DNA from: JBCAWW01 sp039024315
GTDB taxonomy: Bacteria > Bacteroidota > Bacteroidia > J057
Assembly (NCBI GenBank): GCA_039024315.1
Contig: JBCCQN010000038.1
Location: forward strand, 1-47,650
Direction of reading: 5' to 3'
Length of the DNA stretch: 47,650 bases
A program made the position numbers and the translations under genes. Numbering within the stretch: the first letter of the stretch is position 1; each line of letters begins with the position of its first letter. Below, piece by piece: positions 34,090 to 44,147 of the stretch. The notes under the pieces were generated by a model. The model did no database searches. It was not told the DNA's origin and saw only the letters and a program-made list of their open reading frames with translations.

Positions 34090-35064
34090 TTATTTCTTGC
34101 GGGTAACTGCGTAGTGCATTAATTCTCGCAGAGAAGTGCGGGCGGGAGTATCCGGAAAGGTACTTAAAATCGCTTCGGCTTCAGCGACATATTCCATCAT
34201 CACCTCACGGGAGTAGTCAATTCCCCCGTTGTCATAGACAAAATCGATCACCTGACGCACTTTAGCGGGGTTTGTGTTATGATTGCGGATGATATTGATG
34301 ATTTTGCGACGTTCGTTCCAAGAAGACTTATTGAGCACGTGAATGAGCGGCAGCGTCATCTTCTTTTCTTTGATATCAATAGCGCGAGGCTTACCTACAT
34401 CTTGGTCACCATAGTCAAAAAGATCATCTTTGATCTGAAAAGCGATCCCAAGTTTCTCACCAAAGAGACGCATTTTCTCAATTTGATCAGGCTCTTTGGT
34501 CGCACTAGCGGCCCCCGTCCGGCAACAAGAAGCGAAAAGAGAGGCTGTTTTTTGGCGAATGATCTCTAGATAGACCGGTTCATCTATATTAAGCTTGCGC
34601 GTTTTGTCCATTTGCAACAACTCGCCTTCGCTCATTTCTTTGACTGCTTCAGAACTAATCTTAAGCAAAAGATAGTCTTCGTGTTCCAAGGCCATCAATA
34701 GCCCTCGAGAAAGCAAAAAGTCTCCAACTAAGACCGAGATCTTATTTTTCCATAAAGCGTTGAGGGAGAAAAAACCACGCCTTTTTTCAGAATCATCCAC
34801 GACATCGTCGTGGATCAAAGTCGCAGTATGCAATAGTTCAACTAGGGCAGCCCCACGATAGGTAGAAGGATTGATACCGCCACAGATGTGGGCACTAAAT
34901 AAAACCAACATCGGCCGCATCTGCTTGCCCTTGCGTTTGATCAGATAACGTGTGATCCGATCAATCAAGGCAACCTCACTTTTCATGGCCGAACGAAAAT
35001 AGCGGTCAAAGTGAACCAACTCTTTGGCGATGGGAGCTTGAATATTTTTGAGTGTCTCACTCAT
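34090..35064 (-). CDS. Polyprenyl (octaprenyl-type) diphosphate synthase
   Basis: 324 residues from the ATG at 35064; the frame is open to 35115, but homologues start near MSETLKNIQAPIAKEL. The first aspartate-rich motif is LIHDDVVDDS (about 82-91), the second KDDLFDYGDQD (about 208-218), with the chain-binding KGKQMRPMLVLF and EGELLQMD regions. It joins isopentenyl diphosphate units to make the long side chain of menaquinone or a related lipid. The residue before the first DDxxD does not settle chain length. Minus-strand TACTTTTG (35113-35120) is a possible -7 element without a clear -33. Confidence 0.93.
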   Translation of the reverse strand: MSETLKNIQAPIAKELVHFDRYFRSAMKSEVALIDRITRYLIKRKGKQMRPMLVLFSAHICGGINPSTYRGAALVELLHTATLIHDDVVDDSEKRRGFFSLNALWKNKISVLVGDFLLSRGLLMALEHEDYLLLKISSEAVKEMSEGELLQMDKTRKLNIDEPVYLEIIRQKTASLFASCCRTGAASATKEPDQIEKMRLFGEKLGIAFQIKDDLFDYGDQDVGKPRAIDIKEKKMTLPLIHVLNKSSWNERRKIINIIRNHNTNPAKVRQVIDFVYDNGGIDYSREVMMEYVAEAEAILSTFPDTPARTSLRELMHYAVTRKK

Positions 35065-35392
35065 ATTTGATGCGTTCGAACAAATCCGAAGATCTGGGGC
35101 AAAACATTCCCCCAAAAGTACAGTTTTCTTTTTTAGAATGTCTTATACGTAAGGAATCTAGTGAACTGACATCTAATCAGAAAAATTATGTACCTTACTT
35201 AGGCGTCATAAAGTGAGCCTAGCTTCAGATTATCATTGTAGGGAAAGTCTCCTTAAAATTGTCATCTATACAGCATATTTTGGACATTCTCCGTCCTAAC
35301 TTAAACCATATTAAGACCAGACGATTCCTATATGAAACAACTGTACGTTGCAAGCTTTTGTTAACATTTTAACGCAATAATCTGCTTTTAGC
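35065..35392. other. 328-base divergent intergenic region
   Basis: No gene. AT-rich promoter space for the polyprenyl synthase (minus) and the surface protein (plus). Apart from the minus-strand TACTTTTG at 35113-35120 I see no strong promoter, repeat or hairpin. Confidence 0.5.
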
Positions 35393-38300
35393 ATGAAGAG
35401 CCGCCTTCTTGCCCTTCTGGGTCTGTTCGCACTGCTTTTAGTCTGGCAAAACAGCCGAGCAACCCACATTGTCGGGGCTGAACTCTTTTATGAGTGTTTG
35501 GACCCTACTAACTCTACTTATGAGTTGACCCTAAAATTGTATCGAGACTGCCAAAATGGACAGGCTCCTTACGATCCGACTATTACCTTGTTTATTTTCA
35601 ATGGGCAGACTGGCTCTATATTTCAGACTATCAGCGTCCCCATACCACCTCAGACACCGCAAATTCAGGCCAATTTCTCCAACTGTTTTATTTCTCCCCC
35701 ACAACTCTGTGTAGAAGAAGGGATTTACAGTACCGTCATTACGCTGCCTCCTTCCACCCAAGGCTATAACATTGCTTGGGCCCGTTGCTGCCGTAATCAG
35801 GCCATCGATAACCTCAGTTCTCCTCTCAATGAAGGGGTAACGTTCTTGGCACAAGTACCTCCCTCCAACTTGGCTACTTGTAACTCCATGCCGACCTTCA
35901 CACAAGTACCGCCTATCTTTTTGTGCTCCAATGAACTGTTTGCTTTCGATCACTCAGCTATTGATCCTGACGGAGACTCTTTATCATACGCCTTGACCGA
36001 CCCTTATACCGGTACAAACTTTTCTGGCCTTGGTGCTGGTAATCCAAACTTCGGTGGCAATCAGCCTATCGTAGATCCTACGACCAATCCCATGGGGCCA
36101 CCGCCTTATAATAATGTTATTTTCTTGCCGGGCTTTAACTTCTTAGATCCTTTTGGTTCCGGCAACTTTACCATAGATGCGCAAACGGGATTCATCACCG
36201 TTACCCCCAACCAGACCGGTATCTTCGTTTTCTCGATCTCGGTATTTGAATGGCGCAACGGCCAACTTCTCAGTGAGAACCGACGTGATTTCCAGATTCA
36301 CGTGCTCAACTGTTTGCCGCAAGGAGCCCCTCCGACCATCACCCATGATCTAACTGGGCTCAACTTCAGCGGTGATACAATCTTTGTGGACGGAGGTGTA
36401 CCTTTTTGCTATGATGTGACGATTCAAGATCCCGTCCCAAGCGATCAGGTCAATGGCTTTACCGTCAGTGCCGCTTTTGGTAATGGTTTCTTTTTCCCAC
36501 CACCAGCCACCCTTACTGGTAGTGGTACCAACCCCTTTATCGGTCAGGTCTGTTGGACGCCTTCTTGTAATTATGATGGACAGACCATCCCGCTGGTGAT
36601 AGGGGCCAATGATCCCGAAGATTGCGATAATGCCAATGTAGTATTTGATACCGTCTGGGTAGTGATTACGGTTCCACCGAACGCTCCCCCCACTATCACT
36701 ACCGATTTGACAGGCCTTACGACCAATGGTGATACTATTTTCATTCCTGCCACCAACAATTTCTGTTTCGACTTCACCGTAACAGATCCCAATAATGGCG
36801 ACATTCTGGAGGCCTTCCCAATTAGCGCGATCTTTAGCGACCCTAATGGGCCTAGCTTCAATATCACCAGCAATAACCCGCTTACGGGACAAGTCTGCTG
36901 GGAACCAGATTGTAACCTAGAAGGCCAAGTCATCCCTCTTAGCATTGGGGCCAAAGATAGCTCCATCTGTAATTTTGGGCTTCCTACTCAGACCACGGTT
37001 TACATCAAAGTAGAAGTGCCCCCCAATACCCCACCGGGAATCACCACAGATCTTAGCGGTAATGTCTTTAGCAATGACACTATCTTTGTCAATGCCTTAG
37101 AAAATCTCTGCTTCGATTTTACTGCCTTTGACCCAGATCTTGGTGATCAACTGAGCTTCATAGGCGTGAGTCCTATATTCAATGGTCCCAATCCTCCAAT
37201 CGTCAATACTACTGGCAACAATCCGCTCAGCGGTACCATCTGTTGGATTCCGGATTGTAGCTACGAAAATACCGTTGTAGAGCTCATTTTTGGGGCCGAA
37301 GACGAAGGCGTTTGCTCTAATATTGGGCAGATATTTGATACGGTTTATATCAGTGTTGCGGTTCCACCGAACGATGGTCCCGGGATCACCTACGATCTCA
37401 CGGGTAATGTCTTCAGCAATGATACCATCTTCGTCATCGCCAATGAGAACCTTTGTTTCGATTTCACGGCCAATGACCCCAATGCAGGCGATATCCTCAG
37501 TGCAATCGCCATTTCGCCCATCTTCAACCAAGCCAATGGCCCTTCTTTCAACTTTACGCCTGGCAATCCCCTCACAGGTCAAATCTGTTGGACGCCAGAC
37601 TGTAATTTTGTGGGACAAACTGTGCTGCTAGAATTTGGCGTAGTAGATGATGCAGATTGCTCCAGCCAATTGGGCGCTTCCGATTCTGTTTACATCAACA
37701 TTGTTACACCTCCCAATGATCCGCCGACTTCGGTTCATATCTTCAATGGTTTGAACACTGATGGCGATACCATCTTTGTTGATGCACAGCAGGCCTTCTG
37801 CTATGATGTCGTCTTTTCTGATATCAACCTTGGCAACAACCTTACCGGCAGCACCGTAAGCCCAGTCTTCTCCGGAAGCAATCCTGCCACCTTCACTGTA
37901 ATTGGTAATAACCCGCTCACGGCGACCATCTGTTGGGAGCCAGAATGTGCCAATGAAGGTCAGGTAATCGAGTTTATAGTACGTGCTGAAGACGACGGTG
38001 AGTGTAATAATATCCTCGAAGTTTTTGACACAGTATATGTCAAAGTAAGTGATCCGGTTACGGCTGCGCCGAACGTTGGTAGCGATCTTACTGGACTCAA
38101 TACCGTAGGCAATACCATCTTTATTGAGATAGGCGACCAAGTCTGCTACGACTTCTACATCGCCGATAATACGCCCGGCAATGGGGTCGAATATGATTGG
38201 GACTTCCAAACCATTGGCGGTACCAGCTTGAACTTAGGCTCTCTCACCGTAACCCAGCAAAACGACTCCATATTGGGAACCTTCTGCTTCCTTTCGGATT

Positions 38301-40681
38301 GCTCCAATGGGGGTAGTACCTATCAAGTGATCATAACGGGTACCGACAAAGCGACCTGTCCGCCCTTTGATATATCCAGAGATACCGTCAATATCAAGGT
38401 CAACACCAGCTTCCAGTCTTATGCGGGTGTGGACACCTCCTTCTGTGAAGGGAGCGGCGGCGTCCAACTGAGCGTTACTCCGATAGGAGGCACCCCCGGA
38501 TACTTCTACTCTTGGGGCTGTAACGATCCCGGTAACTGTGGTCTAAGTAGTCCATACGTTAGCAATCCGATCGTCAATCCTACGGATACCACCACTTACT
38601 TTGTCCAAATCACCGATATCAACGGCTGTACCTCTGAGTTTGATGACGTACAAGTCAATGTATTGCGTCAGCCGATCGTCGATGCCGGTCCTGACGAGAC
38701 GATTTGTGAGGGTGGCGTGGGTATAGGTCTTGAAGCGGTCATTCTCAACCCGCAAGAGGCTCCCGGGCCTTACAACTTTGAATGGATACCGCCTACGGGG
38801 CTCAACAATGCCTTTATTTCGAGTCCTTTTGCCACTCCTGATACTACCACTATCTATACCGTGGTGGTGGAGTCTGCCAATGGTTGCTCGAGTTTCAATA
38901 CCACGCTGGATACTCTCAGTACCATCACCGTTACGGTCAATGAGCGACCGGTGGTAGAAGCAGGTCCAGACCGAGAGATATGCTTAGGGGATACAGCTAC
39001 GCTGAACGGTTTTGCTAATCAGGCAGGCCCTAACTATACCTATGCTTGGACACCCGCAGCAGGGATTGCGGATTCGAGCTTTGCGGTCTCTAAGGTTAGT
39101 CCACCATTCACTACGACTTATTTCTTTGTCGCCTGGTCGAACGGTTGTCCAAGTATCGCAGACTCTACAACCGTCAAAGTGCGTACCTTACCGACGGCTG
39201 ATCCGGGTACGGTACAAGAGATTTGCTATACCGATAGTGTACAACTCAACGGTACCGCTAGTGGAGATTCCACCGCATTATTTTATACCTATCAATGGTC
39301 GCCCGCTGCGGGTCTCAATGATCCAACCAGCGCTATGCCTTGGGCCAATCCATTGAGTTCAACTACTTATACTCTGGTTGCCACCTCTGACTTTGGTTGT
39401 GAGAGCCCACCCATCACTGTAGATGTCAATGTCTTACCACAACCGAAAGTCAGCGCTGGGCCAGATGTAACCATCTGTCGGGGCGACACCATCCAACTAA
39501 ATGGTCAGCATTCTTTAGGCGGAGGAACCTTCTCCCCTGTCTTCTATGAATGGTCGCCTGCTACGGGTCTTTCGGGCTTGTTTATCCCTGATCCAGAGGC
39601 CAATCCACAGGAAACCATCCTTTATACCCTCAAAGTTTCTGCGGGAGATTGCTCCGCGACTGATGATATTTTGGTAACAGTTAGCAACCCAGTACAAGCG
39701 TTCGGCGAAGCCGATACCAACCGCATCTGTGCTGGAGACTCTGTCCAACTTACGGGTAGTGGTGGCTTGGGTAGCTCTAGCTATGTATGGTCGCCTAATC
39801 GAGGGCTCAGTAATCCGCTGCTTGCCAGTCCAATGGCAGCTCCTGATGAAACCACTACTTATGTATTGACCGTTTCAGAAGGTGCTTGTGATGCGGAAGC
39901 TGTGGTAGAAGTGATCGTCAACCCTCTGCCTGATGCGGATTATTTGCTTTCACTAGACAATGGTTGTGCGCCGCTGGCAGTAAGCTTTTTGGAAAACTCG
40001 CAGGCAGGTGTCAACTACATTTGGGACTTTGGTGATGGCTCTCCGATTTCGAATGAAGCCAATCCAGACCATCTCTATACCGAGCCGGGAACCTATACCG
40101 TGAGCTTTACGGCGATCGGTGAAGGAGGCTGTCAACAGACAACGGCTGATGAGCAGATTGTGGTTTCTACGCCGGGTATTGCTGATTTTGAAGCAGATCT
40201 TATCCTGCCGGATTCCTTACCACTGCCAAATGCCACCGTTGCTTTCACCAATCTTTCGAGCAATGCCAGCTCTTATTATTGGGACTTTGGCGACGGGAAT
40301 GTATCGACCGAGTTCAATCCTACGCATATCTATAAAAATCCAGGCGACTTTGTCGTAAACCTTGTGATTACTGACGCTGGAGGCTGTGTAGATAGTGTCC
40401 AGTTGGGTCCACTTGTGATTTACGAGCCAGGTTTGTTAATTCCCAACCTCTTTACTCCGAACGAGGATGGTATTAATGACCAGTTCAGGGTAACCTATGA
40501 TGGCAGAGAGGCCTTTTTGATGCAGATTTTTGATCGCTGGGGTCGTCCAGTGCACGAAGGTCGCCAACTCAGTTGGAACGGTATTAATCTACAAGGCAAG
40601 CCATCGGTAGAAGGAGTTTACTTTTACGTCATTCAGATTGGCGAAAAAGTATTTAGAGGTGATGTAACTTTGTTGCGTTGA
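35393..40681 (+). CDS. Giant surface protein with cadherin/PKD-like repeats and type B (gliding-associated) sorting domain
   Basis: 1762 residues. Signal peptide MKSRLLALLGLFALLLVWQNSRA. An N-terminal cysteine-containing domain (about 24-300) is followed by five to six repeats of about 110 residues of the form PPNxPPxIT-DLTG-GDTIFV-CFDFT-DP...NPLTGQICWxPDC...FDTVYI. Then come five or so Ig-like units (AGPDxTICxGDxxxLNG...YxWxPxxGL) and two PKD domains (FGDGSPISNEANPDHLYTEPGTYTVSFTA; WDFGDGNVSTEFNPTHIYKNPG). It ends with the type B T9SS signal LFTPNEDGINDQFRVT...RWGRPVHEG...GVYFYVIQIG. Exported by the type IX system and held on the surface; adhesion is the likely role. gatC begins 2 bases after its stop. 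Confidence 0.9.
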   Translation: MKSRLLALLGLFALLLVWQNSRATHIVGAELFYECLDPTNSTYELTLKLYRDCQNGQAPYDPTITLFIFNGQTGSIFQTISVPIPPQTPQIQANFSNCFISPPQLCVEEGIYSTVITLPPSTQGYNIAWARCCRNQAIDNLSSPLNEGVTFLAQVPPSNLATCNSMPTFTQVPPIFLCSNELFAFDHSAIDPDGDSLSYALTDPYTGTNFSGLGAGNPNFGGNQPIVDPTTNPMGPPPYNNVIFLPGFNFLDPFGSGNFTIDAQTGFITVTPNQTGIFVFSISVFEWRNGQLLSENRRDFQIHVLNCLPQGAPPTITHDLTGLNFSGDTIFVDGGVPFCYDVTIQDPVPSDQVNGFTVSAAFGNGFFFPPPATLTGSGTNPFIGQVCWTPSCNYDGQTIPLVIGANDPEDCDNANVVFDTVWVVITVPPNAPPTITTDLTGLTTNGDTIFIPATNNFCFDFTVTDPNNGDILEAFPISAIFSDPNGPSFNITSNNPLTGQVCWEPDCNLEGQVIPLSIGAKDSSICNFGLPTQTTVYIKVEVPPNTPPGITTDLSGNVFSNDTIFVNALENLCFDFTAFDPDLGDQLSFIGVSPIFNGPNPPIVNTTGNNPLSGTICWIPDCSYENTVVELIFGAEDEGVCSNIGQIFDTVYISVAVPPNDGPGITYDLTGNVFSNDTIFVIANENLCFDFTANDPNAGDILSAIAISPIFNQANGPSFNFTPGNPLTGQICWTPDCNFVGQTVLLEFGVVDDADCSSQLGASDSVYINIVTPPNDPPTSVHIFNGLNTDGDTIFVDAQQAFCYDVVFSDINLGNNLTGSTVSPVFSGSNPATFTVIGNNPLTATICWEPECANEGQVIEFIVRAEDDGECNNILEVFDTVYVKVSDPVTAAPNVGSDLTGLNTVGNTIFIEIGDQVCYDFYIADNTPGNGVEYDWDFQTIGGTSLNLGSLTVTQQNDSILGTFCFLSDCSNGGSTYQVIITGTDKATCPPFDISRDTVNIKVNTSFQSYAGVDTSFCEGSGGVQLSVTPIGGTPGYFYSWGCNDPGNCGLSSPYVSNPIVNPTDTTTYFVQITDINGCTSEFDDVQVNVLRQPIVDAGPDETICEGGVGIGLEAVILNPQEAPGPYNFEWIPPTGLNNAFISSPFATPDTTTIYTVVVESANGCSSFNTTLDTLSTITVTVNERPVVEAGPDREICLGDTATLNGFANQAGPNYTYAWTPAAGIADSSFAVSKVSPPFTTTYFFVAWSNGCPSIADSTTVKVRTLPTADPGTVQEICYTDSVQLNGTASGDSTALFYTYQWSPAAGLNDPTSAMPWANPLSSTTYTLVATSDFGCESPPITVDVNVLPQPKVSAGPDVTICRGDTIQLNGQHSLGGGTFSPVFYEWSPATGLSGLFIPDPEANPQETILYTLKVSAGDCSATDDILVTVSNPVQAFGEADTNRICAGDSVQLTGSGGLGSSSYVWSPNRGLSNPLLASPMAAPDETTTYVLTVSEGACDAEAVVEVIVNPLPDADYLLSLDNGCAPLAVSFLENSQAGVNYIWDFGDGSPISNEANPDHLYTEPGTYTVSFTAIGEGGCQQTTADEQIVVSTPGIADFEADLILPDSLPLPNATVAFTNLSSNASSYYWDFGDGNVSTEFNPTHIYKNPGDFVVNLVITDAGGCVDSVQLGPLVIYEPGLLIPNLFTPNEDGINDQFRVTYDGREAFLMQIFDRWGRPVHEGRQLSWNGINLQGKPSVEGVYFYVIQIGEKVFRGDVTLLR
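39696..39713 (+). repeat. Mini-hairpin element copy 15
   Basis: AAGCGTT, stem CGGC/GCCG, loop GAA. In the surface protein gene, encoding AFGEAD. Confidence 0.8.
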
Positions 40682-40682
40682 T

Positions 40683-40973
40683 ATGCAGATTACTGACGAA
40701 TTATTAGATAAGATTTGTAAGCTGGCCAAATTGGAGGTTCCAGCCGACAAGCGCGAAGCGATGAAGAGCGATTTTCAGAAGCTTTGTGATTTCGTAGACC
40801 GCTTACAAGAGGTGGACACAGAAGATGTGGAGCCACTAATACATATGACTGAAGAGGTCAATCGTTTGCGTGAGGACGTACCTGTTCCGCCTATGGATAG
40901 GGAGTCTGCTTTGCAGAACGCTCCGTCGCGTAATGAGGCTTTTTTCAGGGTACCAAAAGTAGTTAGCAAATAA
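40683..40973 (+). CDS. gatC: Asp/Glu-tRNA amidotransferase subunit GatC
   Basis: 96 residues, full length for GatC. Features: ITDELLDKICKLAKLEVPAD near the N-terminus, then LCDFVDRLQEVDTEDVEPLIHM and a C-terminal LREDVPVPPMDRESALQNAPSRNEAFFRVPKVV. With GatA and GatB it converts misacylated Glu-tRNA(Gln) or Asp-tRNA(Asn). GatA and GatB are not in the window. Only one base separates its ATG from the stop of the giant surface gene, so it is likely translated from the same transcript. Confidence 0.93.
   Translation: MQITDELLDKICKLAKLEVPADKREAMKSDFQKLCDFVDRLQEVDTEDVEPLIHMTEEVNRLREDVPVPPMDRESALQNAPSRNEAFFRVPKVVSK
40906..40923 (-). repeat. Mini-hairpin element copy 16
   Basis: Minus strand: GAGCGTT, stem CTGC/GCAG, loop AAA. 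In gatC, encoding ALQNAPS. Confidence 0.7.
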
Positions 40974-41000
40974 AAGCTGTAACTTTTGCATTAACTTGCG

Positions 41001-41062
41001 TTAGCGTTATGACGCTAAGCTGCACATAAGGCTGACAGGGTTTGTGGACCCTTTCAGCCTTA
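41001..41062. promoter_or_regulatory. Two consecutive hairpins between gatC and the TPR gene
   Basis: TTAGCGT-TATG-ACGCTAA (41001-41018), then TAAGGCTGA-C-AGGGT pairing with ACCCT-T-TCAGCCTTA (41027-41062). No T-run follows, so a terminator is doubtful; may be an RNA leader of the TPR gene or a processing site. Confidence 0.5.
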
Positions 41063-41087
41063 GCAAATTCAAGCCAAAGCATTTCAA

Positions 41088-44000
41088 ATGGATCTCAAGA
41101 GACTCCCTTTTGTTCCAATAAATTATTTCTTAAAAGCCTTCTCCAATTTCAACCGTCTGCTATTTGGTATTCTGTTGATGGGGGCCCTCATTGTTGGTGG
41201 ACTGACATGGTTCAATCATGCCAATCCCACTTTTTGGTCCATGGAGATTTTAGAACTGGCAGATAGTGAAGTCGTGCCAGTAGAGCTACAAACGATCGAG
41301 CATCGCTATCGCGAAATTCCGGTTGAGCTCAACGCCTATCGCCAATTAAGTTCTTATGGCGCTGGCGCTTTGGTGCCCGCCCAAACGCCTGTCATGATTT
41401 TTTGGGCTTTACAGATCATCGCCTGGTCTATATTCCTAGCAGTAGTAACCCAAATACGTTCCCGCTGGGTTTACGCCTTTTACCTACTTTTTGTCCTATT
41501 TCTCACCTTCACGGGAGTAGAGTCCTATATTTGGCCGGCCAGTGGGAATAATGGCGCGGATCCCTTTTTCTTGGTACGCTTGGGACTGCTAGTGGTCTTC
41601 TTGGGCACTGCCTATGCCTTCCAGATGTTTATGATCCGTTGGAAGCTGCCTTGGCGAGTGCTGACCTTTTTTGTGCTCAATCTCCTGATGATAGGAGGCG
41701 TATACTTGCAGGCTGACTGGGTAGGTCTGCATGAGATGGCCGCCAATGAAGTCCCTTATATGGGGATCTTGACTTTGGTCTTTTTGCTATACATCGCCAA
41801 GGAACCCGTCAATCTGATCTTACTTGCTACCACCAATCGCCAAGAGCCGCGCTTTCGACTGGCCTTTCCGCTCATTGTACTCCTACTCTTAGTATGGTTA
41901 CTCCTGACCTTTGGATGGGTGGACGAGTACTTCCCGCTAGAGATAGCTACTTGGTTTAGACCAGAGGTGAGACCTTATCAGTTAGTAGTAATCGGTGCAT
42001 TGGTAACAGTCTTTACTTCTCAGCATTTGTATAAACCCGCGCGAGATGTCTTTACCAGCCAATCAGTTTTTACTTTAGTATTGCTGAGTTTGGTAGTGGC
42101 AGTATTGAGCTTTATGATGCTCAATTATTCATATACGGATTTGATCTTTAACAAAAACTTCGACCGCTACGCGGCGATGTTTTTTGCGCTCGTGAGCGTG
42201 GGCTATATCTTCTATCTTTTTTACAACTTCTTACCGCTGCTGCGGCGCAAAATCAATCTCTACTATCTGTTAGGGGAAGGACCCAAGATTCCTTATTTCC
42301 TCATTTTCTTGTTCGGCGTAGCCGGCTTTCTTATCGCAGAAGGCCCAACCGAAGGTTTTCAGTTTCAGCGCATGCTGATTCATAATACCCTCAATCAAAA
42401 AGCCGACAACTTACTGCTAAACGATCAAAGACAAGAGGCCATTGAGGCTTATAAACGCGCGCTCCCGAGCGCCAGCCGCAGTCTCAAATCACATTACAAT
42501 ATTGCCAGCCTGCTTCTGGCCAATCCCAAGATGGCGCAAACTTCTCGCTATCACTATCGCCAAGCTACAGAAAGCTATGATTTTCCTTTTGCTCGCATCA
42601 ATGCTGCAAATCTCTTTATCGTCAAAGGCAAATTAAATGCGGCAGTCAACGAACTAAAGAAAGCGCGTTCGGCCGAAGCCGAAGACTCCTACCTCAACAA
42701 TAACCTCGGCACGCTCTATCTTAAATTGGGCCTAGCCGACTCTGCCATCCGTAGCTTCCAGCGTTCGCTGCAGGCGGACCCCAATGCGTCCTCCACCTAC
42801 AGTAATCTGGCCCAAGTCTATCAAAGATTTGACCGCCCAGAAGATGCGGCCGACTTTTATAAGGCTTCTATCGAGCTTGCTGAGCCCTCCAATATCGCCA
42901 TGACCAATGCCTTACAATATGCATTAGTGAGCGGTGAAGAAATTGAAATAGATCGCGTTCAAGTCCAAGATACAGAAGACTTCTTTTTGCATTACAACTG
43001 GGCGCTCCAACACTTTGATAGTGGGGAACTTATCGACCCCATGCTCATCAAAGACATGAGCCGCAAAAATGGTTCACCTGATGCAGCGGTTTTGGATGCT
43101 TGGCGCATGTTCCAGGATGATTCGGTTGAATATGCGGTCAGTCGCATGGAAGGTCTCGCCAATGTCTATCCCGCCTATGCCGCCAGAGGCTATATGCTTT
43201 TAGGTAGTGGTTTTTTCCAACAAGACGTACCCGAAATGGCGCGTGAATATTTCCAAAGAGCGAGCGATTTGGGGATTCCCAAAGGCAAGCTTTTCGCCGC
43301 CAAAATGGAACTAGATCTTGGGATGCGGGATTCGGCTTTTGCCCATTTGAGCAGTGTCCGAGTTGAGGACCTTGATCTTTGGGAAGCAAGTTCACGGGAG
43401 TTGTCCATGCTCTATCTCGCCATTGGGCAGCCGCTATTGGCTGAAACTGAATGGCCGAGTGCGGATCTCCAACAAGATGAATGGACCCGCGTAGGGATTT
43501 ATGCCGATAGCTCCGGTCGCTATTTGCAAGCTTTGGAAGCCTTTAGAATGGTCCAAAATCTAGATTCCAATACCGTCGCGCCCTATCTTGAATTGGGACG
43601 TATCGCCAACCGCCATCAAGACCCTTTTGCGATCGAAAACCTAGAATATGGGCTCGAACTAGCCGATAGTGAAAATATAGAGCTCAAATTAGAGCTGGCC
43701 AAGGCATACGCTTTGCACGATCGGGTAGGGGAGGCCGAAAAAATCTTCTCGACTCTAAAAGATAGCAGCGCACAAGCCAAAGAAGTACAAATCCTCATCT
43801 CTCTGGCCAAGCAAGATACTGCCAATGCAGTAGAGCTGCTTAGCCAACTCAACGAAGCCGATCCCCTAAACCAGTTTGCTATTTTGAAGCTATGTGAGGT
43901 TTTTGCTTCGCAAAACGCTTATGAGGCGGCTAATCCGGTTATCACTCGCGCCCTTGAACTCAATACCCAAAATGCAGAGATGTGGTACTATTATGCCCTC

Positions 44001-44138
44001 GTCTCGCGCAACTTCAGCCTTTGGGAAGATGCAGGTTTTGGGGCCGTCAAAGCGATTGAGTTAAGCCAAAATCCTGTACGAAAAGCAGCAATCGCGCAGG
44101 AATTCGCCCGAGAGATTCGTATCATTGCGGAGCAATAA
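41088..44138 (+). CDS. Multi-pass membrane protein with long TPR domain
   Basis: 1016 residues. The first 440 hold about ten hydrophobic segments (for example FGILLMGALIVGGLTWF, FVLNLLMIGGVYLQA, LIVLLLLVWLLLTFGW, FLIFLFGVAGFLIA). From about 450 to 1010 come TPR units (AEDSYLNNNLGTLYLKLGLADSAIRSFQRSLQADPN is the clearest). The TPR part probably faces the periplasm or cytosol as a scaffold. No closer family known. The ppk1 gene starts 9 bases after its stop, so the pair is cotranscribed. Mini-hairpin copies at 42665 (loose) and 43903 lie in the TPR part. Confidence 0.8.
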   Translation: MDLKRLPFVPINYFLKAFSNFNRLLFGILLMGALIVGGLTWFNHANPTFWSMEILELADSEVVPVELQTIEHRYREIPVELNAYRQLSSYGAGALVPAQTPVMIFWALQIIAWSIFLAVVTQIRSRWVYAFYLLFVLFLTFTGVESYIWPASGNNGADPFFLVRLGLLVVFLGTAYAFQMFMIRWKLPWRVLTFFVLNLLMIGGVYLQADWVGLHEMAANEVPYMGILTLVFLLYIAKEPVNLILLATTNRQEPRFRLAFPLIVLLLLVWLLLTFGWVDEYFPLEIATWFRPEVRPYQLVVIGALVTVFTSQHLYKPARDVFTSQSVFTLVLLSLVVAVLSFMMLNYSYTDLIFNKNFDRYAAMFFALVSVGYIFYLFYNFLPLLRRKINLYYLLGEGPKIPYFLIFLFGVAGFLIAEGPTEGFQFQRMLIHNTLNQKADNLLLNDQRQEAIEAYKRALPSASRSLKSHYNIASLLLANPKMAQTSRYHYRQATESYDFPFARINAANLFIVKGKLNAAVNELKKARSAEAEDSYLNNNLGTLYLKLGLADSAIRSFQRSLQADPNASSTYSNLAQVYQRFDRPEDAADFYKASIELAEPSNIAMTNALQYALVSGEEIEIDRVQVQDTEDFFLHYNWALQHFDSGELIDPMLIKDMSRKNGSPDAAVLDAWRMFQDDSVEYAVSRMEGLANVYPAYAARGYMLLGSGFFQQDVPEMAREYFQRASDLGIPKGKLFAAKMELDLGMRDSAFAHLSSVRVEDLDLWEASSRELSMLYLAIGQPLLAETEWPSADLQQDEWTRVGIYADSSGRYLQALEAFRMVQNLDSNTVAPYLELGRIANRHQDPFAIENLEYGLELADSENIELKLELAKAYALHDRVGEAEKIFSTLKDSSAQAKEVQILISLAKQDTANAVELLSQLNEADPLNQFAILKLCEVFASQNAYEAANPVITRALELNTQNAEMWYYYALVSRNFSLWEDAGFGAVKAIELSQNPVRKAAIAQEFAREIRIIAEQ
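42665..42681 (+). repeat. Mini-hairpin-like candidate, four-base loop
   Basis: GCGTT then CGGC-CGAA-GCCG. Encodes RSAEAED; may be chance in an Ala/Glu-rich helix. Confidence 0.3.
42761..42776 (+). repeat. Mini-hairpin-like candidate with T-G pair
   Basis: GCGTT then CGCT-GCA-GGCG. The codons are those of a normal TPR motif (SLQAD), so chance is likely. Confidence 0.25.
43903..43920 (-). repeat. Mini-hairpin element copy 17
   Basis: Minus strand: AAGCGTT, stem TTGC/GCAA, loop GAA. In the TPR gene, encoding FASQNAY. Confidence 0.75.
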
Positions 44139-44147
44139 GCTCCGCCT

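Noticed and set aside
36672..36690. CCGAACGCT in the surface protein gene as a mini-hairpin copy
   Set aside because: It belongs to the VPPNAPP linker repeat and has no stem.
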